Shown here piece by piece: positions 52,231 to 64,000 of a stretch of 64,000 nt of DNA. Position numbers and translations under genes: made by a program. How positions within the stretch are numbered: position 1 is the stretch's first letter; each line of letters starts with the position of its first letter. The notes below the pieces were generated by a model. It saw nothing but the letters and a program-made list of their open reading frames with translations. It made no database searches and had not been told where the DNA came from. Source of the DNA: Ficedula albicollis (lineage: Eukaryota > Chordata > Aves > Passeriformes > Muscicapidae); contig NC_021677.1 of assembly GCF_000247815.1 (NCBI RefSeq), positions 40,181,717 to 40,245,716 of the forward strand, given 5' to 3'.

Positions 52231-53458
52231 AGAAAAAACAACAGCCCAGCACAGGTCTGGCAAAGTTGGTGCATGAAATCACCAGCAATTATATGGACAA
52301 ATTAGGTGATACAACCTTCCTCCTGGACCCTTCTGAGTGTCTATGCAGGTCACAAAAGCTTCCTGGACCTCCCAAAAGAAGGTGTACATAAAACTTGGCA
52401 TTCCTGTGCCTGCAGCTACTTGGAATGCAAGCCCCAAGAAGAAAGGCTGCAGGCAGCCAGCCCCTGCCCTGCAAAGGGTGTGAGAGAGGCTGCAGAGTTG
52501 CCATGCTGGGGAACGAGCTGGATCCTGGCAGCTGGCCTGACCCCGAGGGATTAGAGACTCCCCCACCTTCCCAGCTCACATGGTGGCACACGCTGCAGCC
52601 CAGCCCACGAAGCCCCTTTTTTTTTTCTCTGCCTGCCCTATTCTCATTCAAGCACTTATTACTGCAGCAGGCTTGGGCAGAGACCCCTCTGCAGACATTA
52701 TGCAAGAGCCATGAGATGCTGGGGGACTCAGTGTCCCCTCTGTCCCCTTTCAAAGCCACCGTTTTCCAGAGCTTCTCTTGCACCTGCCATCTCAGGGTGA
52801 TCACTAGACCCTTCTGGGGAAATCTGTTTTATTGGGGGAATCAGGAACCACTCCAATGTCCTCATTTCCCTCATTTATGAGTGGTTTTTTTTCCCAGACT
52901 CCTTTCCGCAACATGTGTCTTCCTTTGGCTGAAGCACTGATCCTACTCTTTGGGGTCCATCAGCACATTCATGAGGACCAGGCTGGAAGGGATGCATTGC
53001 ATAATGGTGTCATGGATGGTGACATGAGCAGGTAAATAGAATTCTCCAGCAATTCCCTGCTTATTTGCCAGCATGCAGCATATGCACACTGGTTTCACCT
53101 GCTCATTCCCATTTTGAGCTGGAGCACTCAAATGACTTACATCAAGGCTGACTACCCATTTCTACTATTATCGGCCTTCTTAATCACTCATATCTCTTTT
53201 GGTTGGGGAGTGTGAAGTTCTCCAGATCTGATCTCTACCCAGGGAAGCAGTGGCTGCTTTGACCGTGCTGGGTTTGAGGAAAAATGGCCCAAGGATTTAT
53301 GACAAGCTGCCCTCAGCATACCAAACTAAGTAGGAGCCCTTCCTGCCTTTGTAAGCACTCACGTATCTCTACAGACAAAGAGCCCAAATGCTGCTCCTCA
53401 GCCCCCACTGCAGGTTTGTCCTGCCTAGGAGGTCATTCTCTCCTTGCTGTACTGCTCT
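52231..53458. other. Non-coding, nothing recognised
   Basis: Overlapping frames of 161 and 171 codons on opposite strands (52395-52880 and 52289-52804) lack recognisable domains; opposite-strand overlap in moderately GC-rich DNA points to chance. Confidence 0.5.
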
Positions 53459-55859
<2,401 letters not shown>

Positions 55860-56260
55860 GTGTCGTGGCCCCTTCTTTGTTTTTAATTACTTCCCATTTT
55901 AATCTTGATTTGCATGTCGATCTCTCAGAACTGGGCCAGGGACTCTACAAAGCCCTTGTCAGCAACTCCCCCAATAATAAACAGGAAAAGGCTTAAGGGG
56001 CAAATCACTTGCATGTTAATGAGACTGTTTGCTGGAGTCAAGAGAGAAAACAGCAAACAAACAAATGGACTGAATTCCAGCGGCAGCTGTTTGCTCCTTA
56101 ATCTCGGCTTGTCAGAGCTGCCCTTTGATGGGACACAATCTACACAAACGATTGTGCTAAATCTTCTAATCTACGTCCTCATTATTACATCCCTTCTTAC
56201 GCATGTAAATCAGGGACAAACTCATTTTAATATTTAGATAGATTATGGAAGGGAAGGGGA
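55860..56260. promoter_or_regulatory. Candidate conserved non-coding block with octamer sites
   Basis: A perfect octamer ATTTGCAT lies at 55908-55915, and a POU-like TGCATGTTAATGA at 56010-56022. TTTTTAATTACTTCC precedes the octamer, and CAAACAAACAAATGG (forkhead-like) and CTCATTATTAC follow. The sequence is complex and unlike any repeat I know. This is among the strongest enhancer-like blocks in the window, but no alignment was possible. Confidence 0.38.
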
Positions 56261-56809
56261 GGGGATTGGAGGGGAAAGGAGCTGCTGGTGGTGTCTGCTC
56301 CTGCGTTAGGAGGGGTGTTAATGAGGAGCACAGGGAGGGGAGCTGTCTGCATAGAGCCCAGGGCAGCAGCAGGAGGAGGAGCACCTGTTGTCAAGGCAAA
56401 ATGGGGAGTATAAAGGGGCGAGGACACTGATACTGGTATTCTGGAGAAGACATGGGCATGGGCTAGCATTGGCAAGGTGATGTGACAGGGTGCTGGCACT
56501 CCCCCAGCCCTCTACCCATGCACTGAGCCCCTGGCTTTGTCAAGGTGGGATGCTGGAGGAAGGCTTGGTGTTGCACATGGGGGCTTGGTGGTGGCATAGT
56601 GGGAGGTGACAAGGCCCCACTGTGGGGGCACACCAGGGCTGTGCCATTGTCCCTGGGTACCCTGCAGTGCAGGGCTTCCTTGCAGCACAGCACTGTTGTC
56701 TCCTACCCCTCCTCGACCTGCCCTCACGGTTAGTGAGCTGAGGATCAGATCAACCAGCAGGCTGGAGAAGCAGGCTAACATCTCACTGCAGAATTCAAGG
56801 ATGCAACCT
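56261..56809. other. Non-coding, G-rich, nothing recognised
   Basis: Purine- and G-rich (GGGAAGGGGAGGGGATTGG and similar near 56250), with overlapping short frames only. Confidence 0.5.
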
Positions 56810-57120
56810 CACCACCTCCACATAATTGTCATTAGAGCTGTGGTTATGATCTTTAATAATGCTCTAAATAATTGCTGTTACAACAAATACAACTGTGGGA
56901 AAGAGGGCTTGCCTGCATTTCCCTGCCTCTGGCATCTCCTAATCCAATTGTCAACCTACAACCTGCCCCTTAACCTTCTTTAACTGCAGCAAACTCATGA
57001 TACACCAGCCTTATTTCTCTGAGCCCCTCATCCTCCTCTGCTCCAGGAGGGGCTATCATGTCATAAAACAGGGAAAAAAATTAAAACAACCTGGTTAGTT
57101 CACAAATTTGCCATTGACCT
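56810..57120. promoter_or_regulatory. Candidate conserved non-coding block
   Basis: AT-rich sites packed at 56820-56890 (CATAATTGTCATTAGAG, TCTTTAATAATGC, AAATAATTGCTG), then CTAATCCAATTGTC and AAAAATTAAAAC. No frame or repeat fits. Regulatory role inferred. Confidence 0.3.
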
Positions 57121-57164
57121 CACACCTGTGAAGGAAGGGTGCGGAAGATAAGCAATAGCTTGGT

Positions 57165-58975
57165 GCATGAAAGGTGAGTACAGAAGAACAGCAGAGGCAA
57201 GAAGGAATATAATCAAAAAGGCCAAGCACAAAATAAGTTTGTAAGTAGCAGGATAATCAAAGGGAACAAGAAATCATTCTGTAAATTCATTAGTAGCAAG
57301 AGGAAGACTAAGGAAAATATTGGATCTCTGCTCAACAGGGAGTGAAAATTATTGGCAGAGGATAATATTAGAGAAATGAAAAACAGTGATAAAGAAGTAA
57401 AATCTTGACATAGAATAAGACAAGTGTTTGGGAGAGGTAATATTATTGAGTTAGATGAATTTAGATTTATTTGGCATAAAAAGCTTCATTGAAGGTGCTT
57501 TGAAATTTGGCTACACCAGTCTCAGAGTTAGTAGAGGGTGTCTTCCAGAACCTGTAGAGATGTGGTGGAGTACAGGAAAATCACAGGCATTGCTCTTGTG
57601 GAAGTGAAGGAAAGGGCAATGGGTAATTATAGACCAATCAGCTTAATTCCCTTTCCCATTAAAATTCTGGAATAAATTATCTAGTTATCTCCAAATATCA
57701 AAGACTAAAATGAGACAATCGTTTTCAGTGTGAATTTGTCAAGGATCATCCCTTTCAATCAATTTAATTTCTTGCTGTAGCAAGGCAACAGGTCTTGTAG
57801 ATAAAGAAGGAACAGAAGAGGTTGAGTGTCTTTACTTCCATAAGTTGTTTAGGCTCCATTTCTAAAGCTATCCTTATAAGTAAACTGTGGAAATATAAAT
57901 TAGCAGAAACTAACATTAGATAGATGAAAAATTAGTTTAAAAACTGTGCTCAGTGAATAGTCCTCAGTGGTTTACTATCAAAATAAAAGATGTATTGAGA
58001 ATAGCTCCATGAAGATCTGTTCTGGGTCTGATTCTGCTCACTGGATGAATTAACAACATAGATGACAAAAGAGGGAGTGGGCACATCAGGAAGACACAGA
58101 CCTGGAAGTCACTTTAAGTACACTGAAGGACAGACTTAGCATTCAAAATCATCTTGGCAATTTCAGAAAGCAGTTGAAAAAATGTAGATGCAAATGAGTA
58201 AGAAACCATGCAAAGAATCTCAGTGATGCAGAAAGAATGAAATGCATAAACAGGGGTTGGAAAACAACTTGTTATGCAGCAATTCTTCCAAAAAAGCAGT
58301 AGGGGTTAGAAGGGATTACAAGCACTGTCAAAAATAGTATAGTGTTGCAAATAAATCAAACCTCCTACTGTAAAGAATGGATAAGACTACAACTGTCAAG
58401 AGCTCTGGAAATTACCTTTCCTTGTATTCAGCACTGGTGAGGCTTTAGTTGGTGTATTGAGCCCAGTTTTGGAATTGCCTTTCTAAGTGGACTCATTGGA
58501 GAGTGCCTAATGGAGGGCAATGAGAATGATCAGAGATCTGACACATCCTGCAAGGAAAACCTGAAAGAAGTGGTGCTGTGTAACTTGAAGAGGGAAGATG
58601 GAAATGGGATAAAAGAAAATCCCCAGGTGTGAAAGCTGTATAGGAAGAAGGAAAAAAGCTGCCCTCGAGGGGATAAAAGAAAATCCCCAGGTGTGAAGGC
58701 TGTATAGGAAGAAGGAAAAAAGCTGCCCTCTTTGCCCATGGCACAGAGGAAAAGTAGTAGTTAGGAAAAGTAGGAAAAGTCTATGTTAGACATTAGGAGC
58801 AAAATTAAGAAAAATGAGCAGAAGGAGCAAAACAGACTGCAAGGAGACACTGGAAGAGATTATTTAGATGTTTGTCCCTCTGTCAAGAATGAGATGGGTA
58901 TAACTGGTCATGGCACAGGGCAGAAGGGACAAAGAGACAGCTTCTCTGGGTTCCCACTAGTCCTAATTTTCTAGC
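57165..58975 (+). mobile_element. L3-like CR1 LINE relic, about 1.8 kb
   Basis: This is the longest transposon relic in the window. In order, it shows the pre-RT segment (AGAAGGAATATAATCAAAAA, then AATTCATTAGTAGCAAGAGG), the RPISL-type region (ATTATAGACCAATCAGCTTA near 57630), the TNLISL-type region near 57750, a GTTCTGGGTCTGATTCTGCT block near 58020, AACAACATAGATGACAAAAG, AGACTTAGCATTCAAAATCA, TTCAGCACTGGTGAGGCTTT near 58430, then GGGCAATGAGAATGATCAGA and the LINE tail with GGTATAACTGGTC and TTCCCACTAGTCCTAATTTT. Many stops and indels make it inactive. It carries an internal 64-base duplication. Subfamily is judged from memory. Confidence 0.85.
58606..58730. repeat. Direct duplication inside the LINE, period 64
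   Basis: GGGATAAAAGAAAATCCCCA through AAAAAGCTGCCCTC occurs twice. The copies differ at GTGAAAGC versus GTGAAGGC. The duplication post-dates the LINE insertion. Confidence 0.95.
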
Positions 58976-59635
58976 AATCCATCTCCTCATTTGACATCCA
59001 CCATCTAACCTTCAGCAGTGTTTGAAATGCAAGTACACAGAGAGAGATGAATAAGGAAGTGACACTGGTTCACTGAACACATCACTGCTCTCCTCACCCA
59101 CACCCCACTGTGTTCTTACTAACCAAGAATGATGACAGGATGGAGACCTGAAAAATGATGGAAACCCAAGAGCTGACTGAACTCTGGAGGTGGACACAGT
59201 ACTGGCCCTTACCATTTTCTGGGGTCTGGCTAAAGGAAAAGGGCAGATCACTGCCATTGTGAGTCCACGATTGATTGAGCATTGCTGTGAGAGTTAAAAG
59301 AGTAGTGGGAGCATCTCCTTCCCTATCACCACCAGATAACCAATGTGACTGCTGGTACCGCTCCTCCCTGCTAAGAAAACTAAATCAAGTGATGCCTTGA
59401 AGACTTAAAATAAACTGTCTATATACCTTAATAGAAATATATATTTCTGCAGCATTTCCTTGGGGAAATCTAGGGAGGTTGTAAATGTATGAGGTTGGCA
59501 TGAGTATCCACCACAAATAATGGAATTTCAAGTAAAGACTGGAAAATTTTCCTTTACCCTTTCTCTCTATTCCCAGCTATTTTCAGTCTATATGATTGTC
59601 CATCATCTTCTTTCCTTGACCCCATGCATTCTTAA
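58976..59635. other. Non-coding, nothing recognised
   Basis: Short frames only; an AATATATATTTCTG low-complexity word lies near 59435. Confidence 0.5.
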
Positions 59636-60362
59636 TAACAGAATATAAATATAGGAACATTTAGGTTGGAAAAGATCTTTAATATCATTGAGTCCAACCA
59701 TTTACCCAGCACTAAACCATGCCCCTAAACCCAGCATCTACCTGTCTTATAAATACCTCCAGGGGTATACTCAACCACTTTCCTGGGAAGCCTGTTCCAG
59801 TGCTTGGCAACCCTTTCTATGAACAATTTTTTTCTAATATCCAATCTAAACCTCCACTGGCACAACTTAGGGCCATTTCCCCTGGTGTTGTTCCGTGTAA
59901 CTTGGTAGAAGAGACTGATCATCTGGCTACAACCTTCTTTCAGGTAGCTGTAGAGGAGTAAGTTCCCTACTGGGACCCTTTTTCCCCAGACTGAGCAATT
60001 CCAGTTCCCTCAGGTGCTCCTCACAGGACTTGTGCTCCAGACCCTGCAGAAGCTCTGTTGCCCTTCTCTGGATATGCTCCAGCACCTCGAAGTCTTTCTT
60101 GTAGTGAGGGGCCAGAGCTGAATACAAGATCCAAGGTGTGGCCTCACTAGTGCAAAGAACAAGGGACAATCATTGCCCTGGTCCTGCTGGACACACTATT
60201 TCTGGTACAAACCAGGGTGCTTGTAGAAGTCTTTCTTGTAGTGAGGGGCCAGAGCTGAATACAAGATCCAAGGTGTGGCCTCACTAGTGCCAAGAACAGG
60301 GGACAATCATCTGGTCCTGCTGGACGCACTATTTCTGGTACAAACCAGGGTGCTTGTATCAT
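59636..60362 (-). mobile_element. CR1 LINE, 3' part of ORF2 and tail, antisense
   Basis: The plus strand is the reverse complement of the avian CR1 3' end: ATTTAGGTTGGAAAAGATCT, GAGTCCAACC, CTGGGAAGCCTGTTCCAGTG, AATATCCAATCTAAACCTCC, then CTTGTGCTCCAGACCCTGCA and CCTTCTCTGGATATGCTCCA. On the minus strand, partial frames give the conserved CR1 ORF2 C-terminus: FRLDIRKKLFIERVAKHWNR near 59800-59850 and [19 protein letters not shown] near 60050-60110. Frames are broken between these. The element includes a 137-base internal duplication. Confidence 0.95.
60089..60362. repeat. Direct duplication inside the CR1, period 137
   Basis: GAAGTCTTTCTTGTAGTGAG through CCAGGGTGCTTGTA occurs at 60089 and again at 60226. 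The copies differ at several positions: TGCAAAG/TGCCAAG, ACAAGGG/ACAGGGG, a short deletion in TTGCCCTGG, and GACACAC/GACGCAC. CR1 consensus has this segment once, so the duplication is secondary. Confidence 0.93.
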
Positions 60363-62816
60363 ACGCTTGTATCGCCCTTGATGCTCCACACACCCTTGTC
60401 TGTCTGAAGAGCACAAACCTTTTCATTTGAGATCAGGGACAGACCATGAGAGGATAATGGTCCCTTGGCCAGATGGGCCTTGGACTTATATCCACTATAT
60501 CTGGGATTAAAGGTGGACACATTCTCAGGATCCATCTTTGAGTCAATACGAGCAGCTCACCGTTGTGTTCTAGACGTTGTGCTGATTCTGACGTTGCATT
60601 GTCTGCCGAGCCAGGATATTAGCTCTGGTCTTCAAAGCTCTCTCAGAGTCAATTATGTCTGAGTCTGCATTTTCATCACAGCCCACCTGCTCCTTTGGGA
60701 AAGCGCAGAGGCCTAAGTCCATGATGAAGTGAGGGAAACTAGAGATGAAATGGAGATAAATGTCAAATGTTTGGCTACTGAATGAGTTTGCAAAGGAAAT
60801 ACACTGCCCCAGACTGGATAAGTTTAGGACACACAGCAGTGCTCCCTTTCTTATGAAGCTTTTCCACCGTAACAGAAAAGAGGGCTTAATATTATAAATT
60901 ATTATTAAAACGAATGAGCAAATGCAATAGTCCCTTCTTAACAGACTATATCACCAATTACCAAACTAGTTTAATAGTCATAAGGAAAACTGGTTTGAAA
61001 CCTTAAAACATGTAGCAGCCCCCAATATACTTAAGGGAAGTCAACATCAGAAAAGACACAGAGCATGCAGAAGACTGCAGGAAAACGAGTCAAAGAGGTT
61101 GGGATGGGACATGGTACATTATGTAGGAGTTTCCTGCCTTCACTGGGTTTTATATTTATCCTTCACAGCATGCAAGGAGTCAGCAGCATTGCACAGCTCC
61201 TGTATCTGGCAGTGGTGGCTACCACCAGTAAGAGGGCAAATGTGTGAGAGTGAAAACATCTAATCTATTATATGTTCCCCATGACAGGGCTCCCACCATC
61301 CTAGCAGTTACTCAGGGGAAATGTCTATGGTTTAAGGTCATCCATTCCCTCTCAATGCTCACCTTTACCCTGTGCATAGGTGACCTGTGATCTGCCTTTC
61401 ACTTAGTGACTAGTACTCCTCTTCTTGGTGCTAGCCCAAATCTGTCTTCCTCATCAGATTCTGTACCTTTCTGGTAGCTGAGGGATTCCTATTCCTCTCT
61501 CTTCAGTTATCACTTAGGTCAGACACATCTCTGCATGGCTCACAGACCAAAACCACCAGTTCCCAGGCATTTTCTTTCCTCTTTTCTATGCTCTGTTCCA
61601 TTTATCAGTATTTTCTCAAAAAACAAAATTGCAGAACTGCACAGAAAATTTGAGTCTTAACATTGGAGAAAAACAACATTAATAGGCTGCTCCACAATGT
61701 CATATTTCTAAATGGAGTTGCCTCAATCCTTTTTAGAGCTTTGTCATATTGCAAATGTACATTGCAATCATACCAAACTATTATGCCCAGCTGTTCTCAC
61801 TGTTCTACTGTCTGTCTCTGAGGCACATTTTCGGCTCTGGGATTTTTCCCTTTTAACAGTTTGCTGAGTTGACTCCCATGTTCTCCATGCTGCAGCACTC
61901 TGATTTTCTTGTGCTCATGGGCATAAATTCTCCCAACTCAGTATCCTGCAAATGGCATTAATACATACCTTGGTCACCTTTCTTCATTGGTTATGAAGAC
62001 TTGAAGAAAGGCCAATTTAAACCCTCCTTGCTGAGAACTTTTGTCCCAACCTTGTGGTTGCAGTCCATCATATGGCTGCATTCTCATTATCACTGATAAC
62101 TCCTATCTGAAAAATCCACAATAATTCTTCAAGTGGCAATTTCACATTTTGCTAATTAGAGCCTCAAGAACCGACCTGAAAAGGCAATTTTTTAATCAAC
62201 AAAAAAACCCTGCAGAGCTGAACAAAGCCCAGTGTATTTCTGACACTGGGCAAGAAGGTCACTTGAACCAGTTTAATTTCTTTTGCATTGTATTCTTGGC
62301 AATTAGACCTGAATTTATTTTGACAAACAAATCCTGTGAGTAGTCTTCCCACACACTGAATGCATCTGTGGTGTTCCCTTCCTCCAACAGTTCCATAATA
62401 CTAAGACAGTTCAGTATGCACAGCAAAATTGTTCCTATTATGATAGAGTGATGGAAATTAGATTTTTGCTATAGCAATTGAGTTTAGCATTCTTTCCCCC
62501 TTTGGAAGATAAATTTATCTATCATGCTTCTTTCTTCAGCACATAGGCCTGTGGCATCCAAATGCTGTAGAAAAGTAATATAACCACAGCCCAGAACAAG
62601 AACTTCATTTTAATCTTCCCTTGTTCTGAGGCAGAGGAATATGCAGTTGTGCTGCTGTTCCACTACTGCAAAAGCACAATAATGTCTCTCCTCCCTTATT
62701 GTGGGATCCATCTTGCTTGACTTTAGATGCTCGTACCTGAGCTAGTCCTGGGCTACTTCTCTAGTCAGTATCTATCTCACCAATAAAGCCAATGGAGATG
62801 CAATTCCCCTAATTGA
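60363..62816. other. Non-coding, nothing recognised
   Basis: A CpG-containing patch near 60546-60610 (CACCGTTGTG, AGACGTTGTG, GACGTTGCAT, TGCCGAGCC) stands out slightly. Otherwise AT-rich with short frames only. Confidence 0.5.
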
Positions 62817-62847
62817 GTTTATCTTACCTCTATCAAGTAAGATAAAC
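62817..62847. other. Perfect 11-bp inverted repeat with paired GATA-type sites
   Basis: GTTTATCTTAC at 62817-62827 is the exact reverse complement of GTAAGATAAAC at 62837-62847, with a 9-base spacer. Each arm contains an AGATAA GATA-factor core facing the other. It could be a small hairpin or a paired GATA site. The arms are too short for a microRNA precursor. Confidence 0.6.
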
Positions 62848-63594
62848 CGTGTCCTAGGCTCTACTAAGCCTGTTGATCAGAGCCCTCTGGCTACAAAGGG
62901 AATATGGCCAAAGTAGGCTCCCTGCACACCTGCAGGTGTTCATGCTGGATCTGATGTATCCCACTGCTGCATTGTGTTCTCTCTCTGGGCAGTATCTGTC
63001 TCAATTTCTGCATTTGCTCATTCTGACAGTTCCCATATAGATGACAATAAGCCAAAATCTTGGGGCTGTTCTCTCATATTGCTGCTACCACAATGCTTTA
63101 GGCCACTTCCTCTGTGAGACTTGGTTACTGCTTTTGATCATGGAACCTTTCTTTGAAGTCTACCTACATAAGGTTTTCCTCATTCCAAAATTCAGAGTTT
63201 GGGACGAGCAATGAAAGATCTATCAAAGAGCAGGGAGGCACTTTTGAGGAGTAAGGAATGGCCTCCAGAGTTCCAGTCAGACCTGCACAAGCTCGTGTTC
63301 TGAGTTGGATCAGCTCCTTCACTGCTGCCTCACCCTGTGGTCAGGTCAGTGCAGCTCTGGGGTATCACACTGGAAATCGTAAAGAGATCTGGGTTAGGAA
63401 CAATCTCTCCCTGGGAGGCAGAGGGCACCTCCAGGTGCTGATTTGGCTACTGTTTTCAGCCTTTGGAGAAATTATGTTCGATACAGGTTGGTCCCTCAGG
63501 TAAAGTGAAACAGGTCAGGCTTGATGGCCTCTTGTATGTGTGTTAATATCCAACACACAATACCCAAATATTCCTAGCATCCTCCCTCACACCT
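62848..63594. other. Non-coding, nothing recognised
   Basis: An 81-codon plus-strand frame (63258-63503) has no recognisable features. Confidence 0.5.
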
Positions 63595-63899
63595 GAGTCC
63601 TCCCAGGGTGCAAGGGCAGCTTTTGGAGAGTCCTCATTAGGTCACCGGCCTGGGGAGCTGAAATCTCCCCTCCCCCACCTCTGTACACAACTGTTCCTCA
63701 TTTACATAAATTATCTCTATTCAATTATCTGTCCAGATGTCCGAATTGTGCCACCAATGATCTGTGAATGAATTAAAAATGGAATATAATTTAATAATAA
63801 CTGATTAGAAGGAGATTAGTTGTTATATAAAAAGCAAAAACCAAGAGATAGCTAGTTGCCCTTAATCCGAGCCAATCCACAGTAATTATAGAAATACAG
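63595..63899. promoter_or_regulatory. Candidate conserved non-coding block, AT-rich
   Basis: Holds TCATTTACATAAATTATC, CAATTATCTGTCC, GAATTAAAAATGG, ATAATTTAATAATAAC, CTGATTAGAAGG, GATTAGTTG, a GTTATATAAAAAG TATA-like word at about 63819, CTTAATCCGAGCCAATCC and CAGTAATTATAG. Several homeodomain and CCAAT-like cores cluster in complex sequence. Enhancer or promoter roles are inferred; no transcript evidence exists here. Confidence 0.35.
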
Positions 63900-64000
63900 T
63901 CTCGCTTGCTCTCCTTCCCATTTCTCTTCTTCTCCCCCCACATTTTCTCTCTTTCTCCTTTTCCCTTTTCCCTCTGTCCTTTCTTTCCTCTCTCCCTCTC
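63900..64000. repeat. Pyrimidine tract at window end
   Basis: About 100 bases, almost all C and T, running to the end of the window. It may continue beyond it. It is low-complexity and may form unusual DNA structure. Confidence 0.8.

Noticed and set aside
52289..52880. Opposing 161- and 171-codon frames
   Set aside because: Long antisense overlap without any recognised domain is typical of chance in moderately GC-rich sequence.
59725..60169. Minus-strand frames that look protein-like
   Set aside because: They are the C-terminus of CR1 ORF2, broken and 5'-truncated, not a host gene; reported as a mobile element.
62817..62847. MicroRNA precursor hairpin
   Set aside because: The perfect stem is only 11 bp and pairing does not extend outward to the roughly 22-bp stem needed.

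Overview
The window looks like a gene-free stretch of bird nuclear DNA. The host call rests on interspersed repeats: several truncated CR1 LINEs ending in the bird-type CR1 3' tail, one older L3-like CR1 element shared by amniotes, and a solo retroviral LTR of a type common in neoavian birds. These families are recognised from memory, not by a database search. There are no operons, CRISPR arrays, rRNA or recognisable tRNA genes. No open reading frame can be assigned to a known cellular protein, and nothing here amounts to a new protein-coding system.

Layout. 1-18.2 kb is mostly AT-rich non-coding sequence with one CR1 tail (4.2 kb), short direct duplications and one exon-like block (15.18-15.28 kb). 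18.2-25.3 kb holds a CR1 (18.9-19.3 kb), the first poly-G run (22.3 kb), a possible conserved non-coding block (23.4-23.7 kb) and the solo LTR (24.76-25.32 kb). 25.3-38.7 kb has no genes; it contains a degenerate minisatellite (30.5 kb) and the largest local duplications (32.4, 35.9 and 36.7 kb). 38.7-39.4 kb is an isolated CpG-rich block with several TAATTA sites. 39.4-50.3 kb holds an antisense LINE reverse-transcriptase relic (44.1 kb), an unidentified serine-rich reading frame (46.6 kb) and a CR1 tail (47.9 kb). 50.3-57.1 kb is the most regulatory-looking part: a CpG-island-like block with clustered homeodomain-type sites, two very long G homopolymers, and several blocks resembling conserved non-coding elements. 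57.2-60.4 kb carries the longest LINE relic and an antisense CR1. The last 3.6 kb is non-coding and ends in an AT-rich, homeobox-site-rich block and a pyrimidine tract.

Two window-wide patterns deserve attention. Three uninterrupted G runs (104, 361 and 623 bases) give rise to all the longest reading frames, which should not be called genes; the runs look like assembly or gap-fill artefacts. In addition, more than a dozen direct duplications, many with a period of about 55-70 bases, differ between copies by only one to a few substitutions, and some run in A-B-A order. That is what falsely linearised alleles would look like, though real duplication cannot be excluded. The biological reading is inference: a gene desert or long intron carrying candidate enhancers, possibly near a developmental regulator outside the window.
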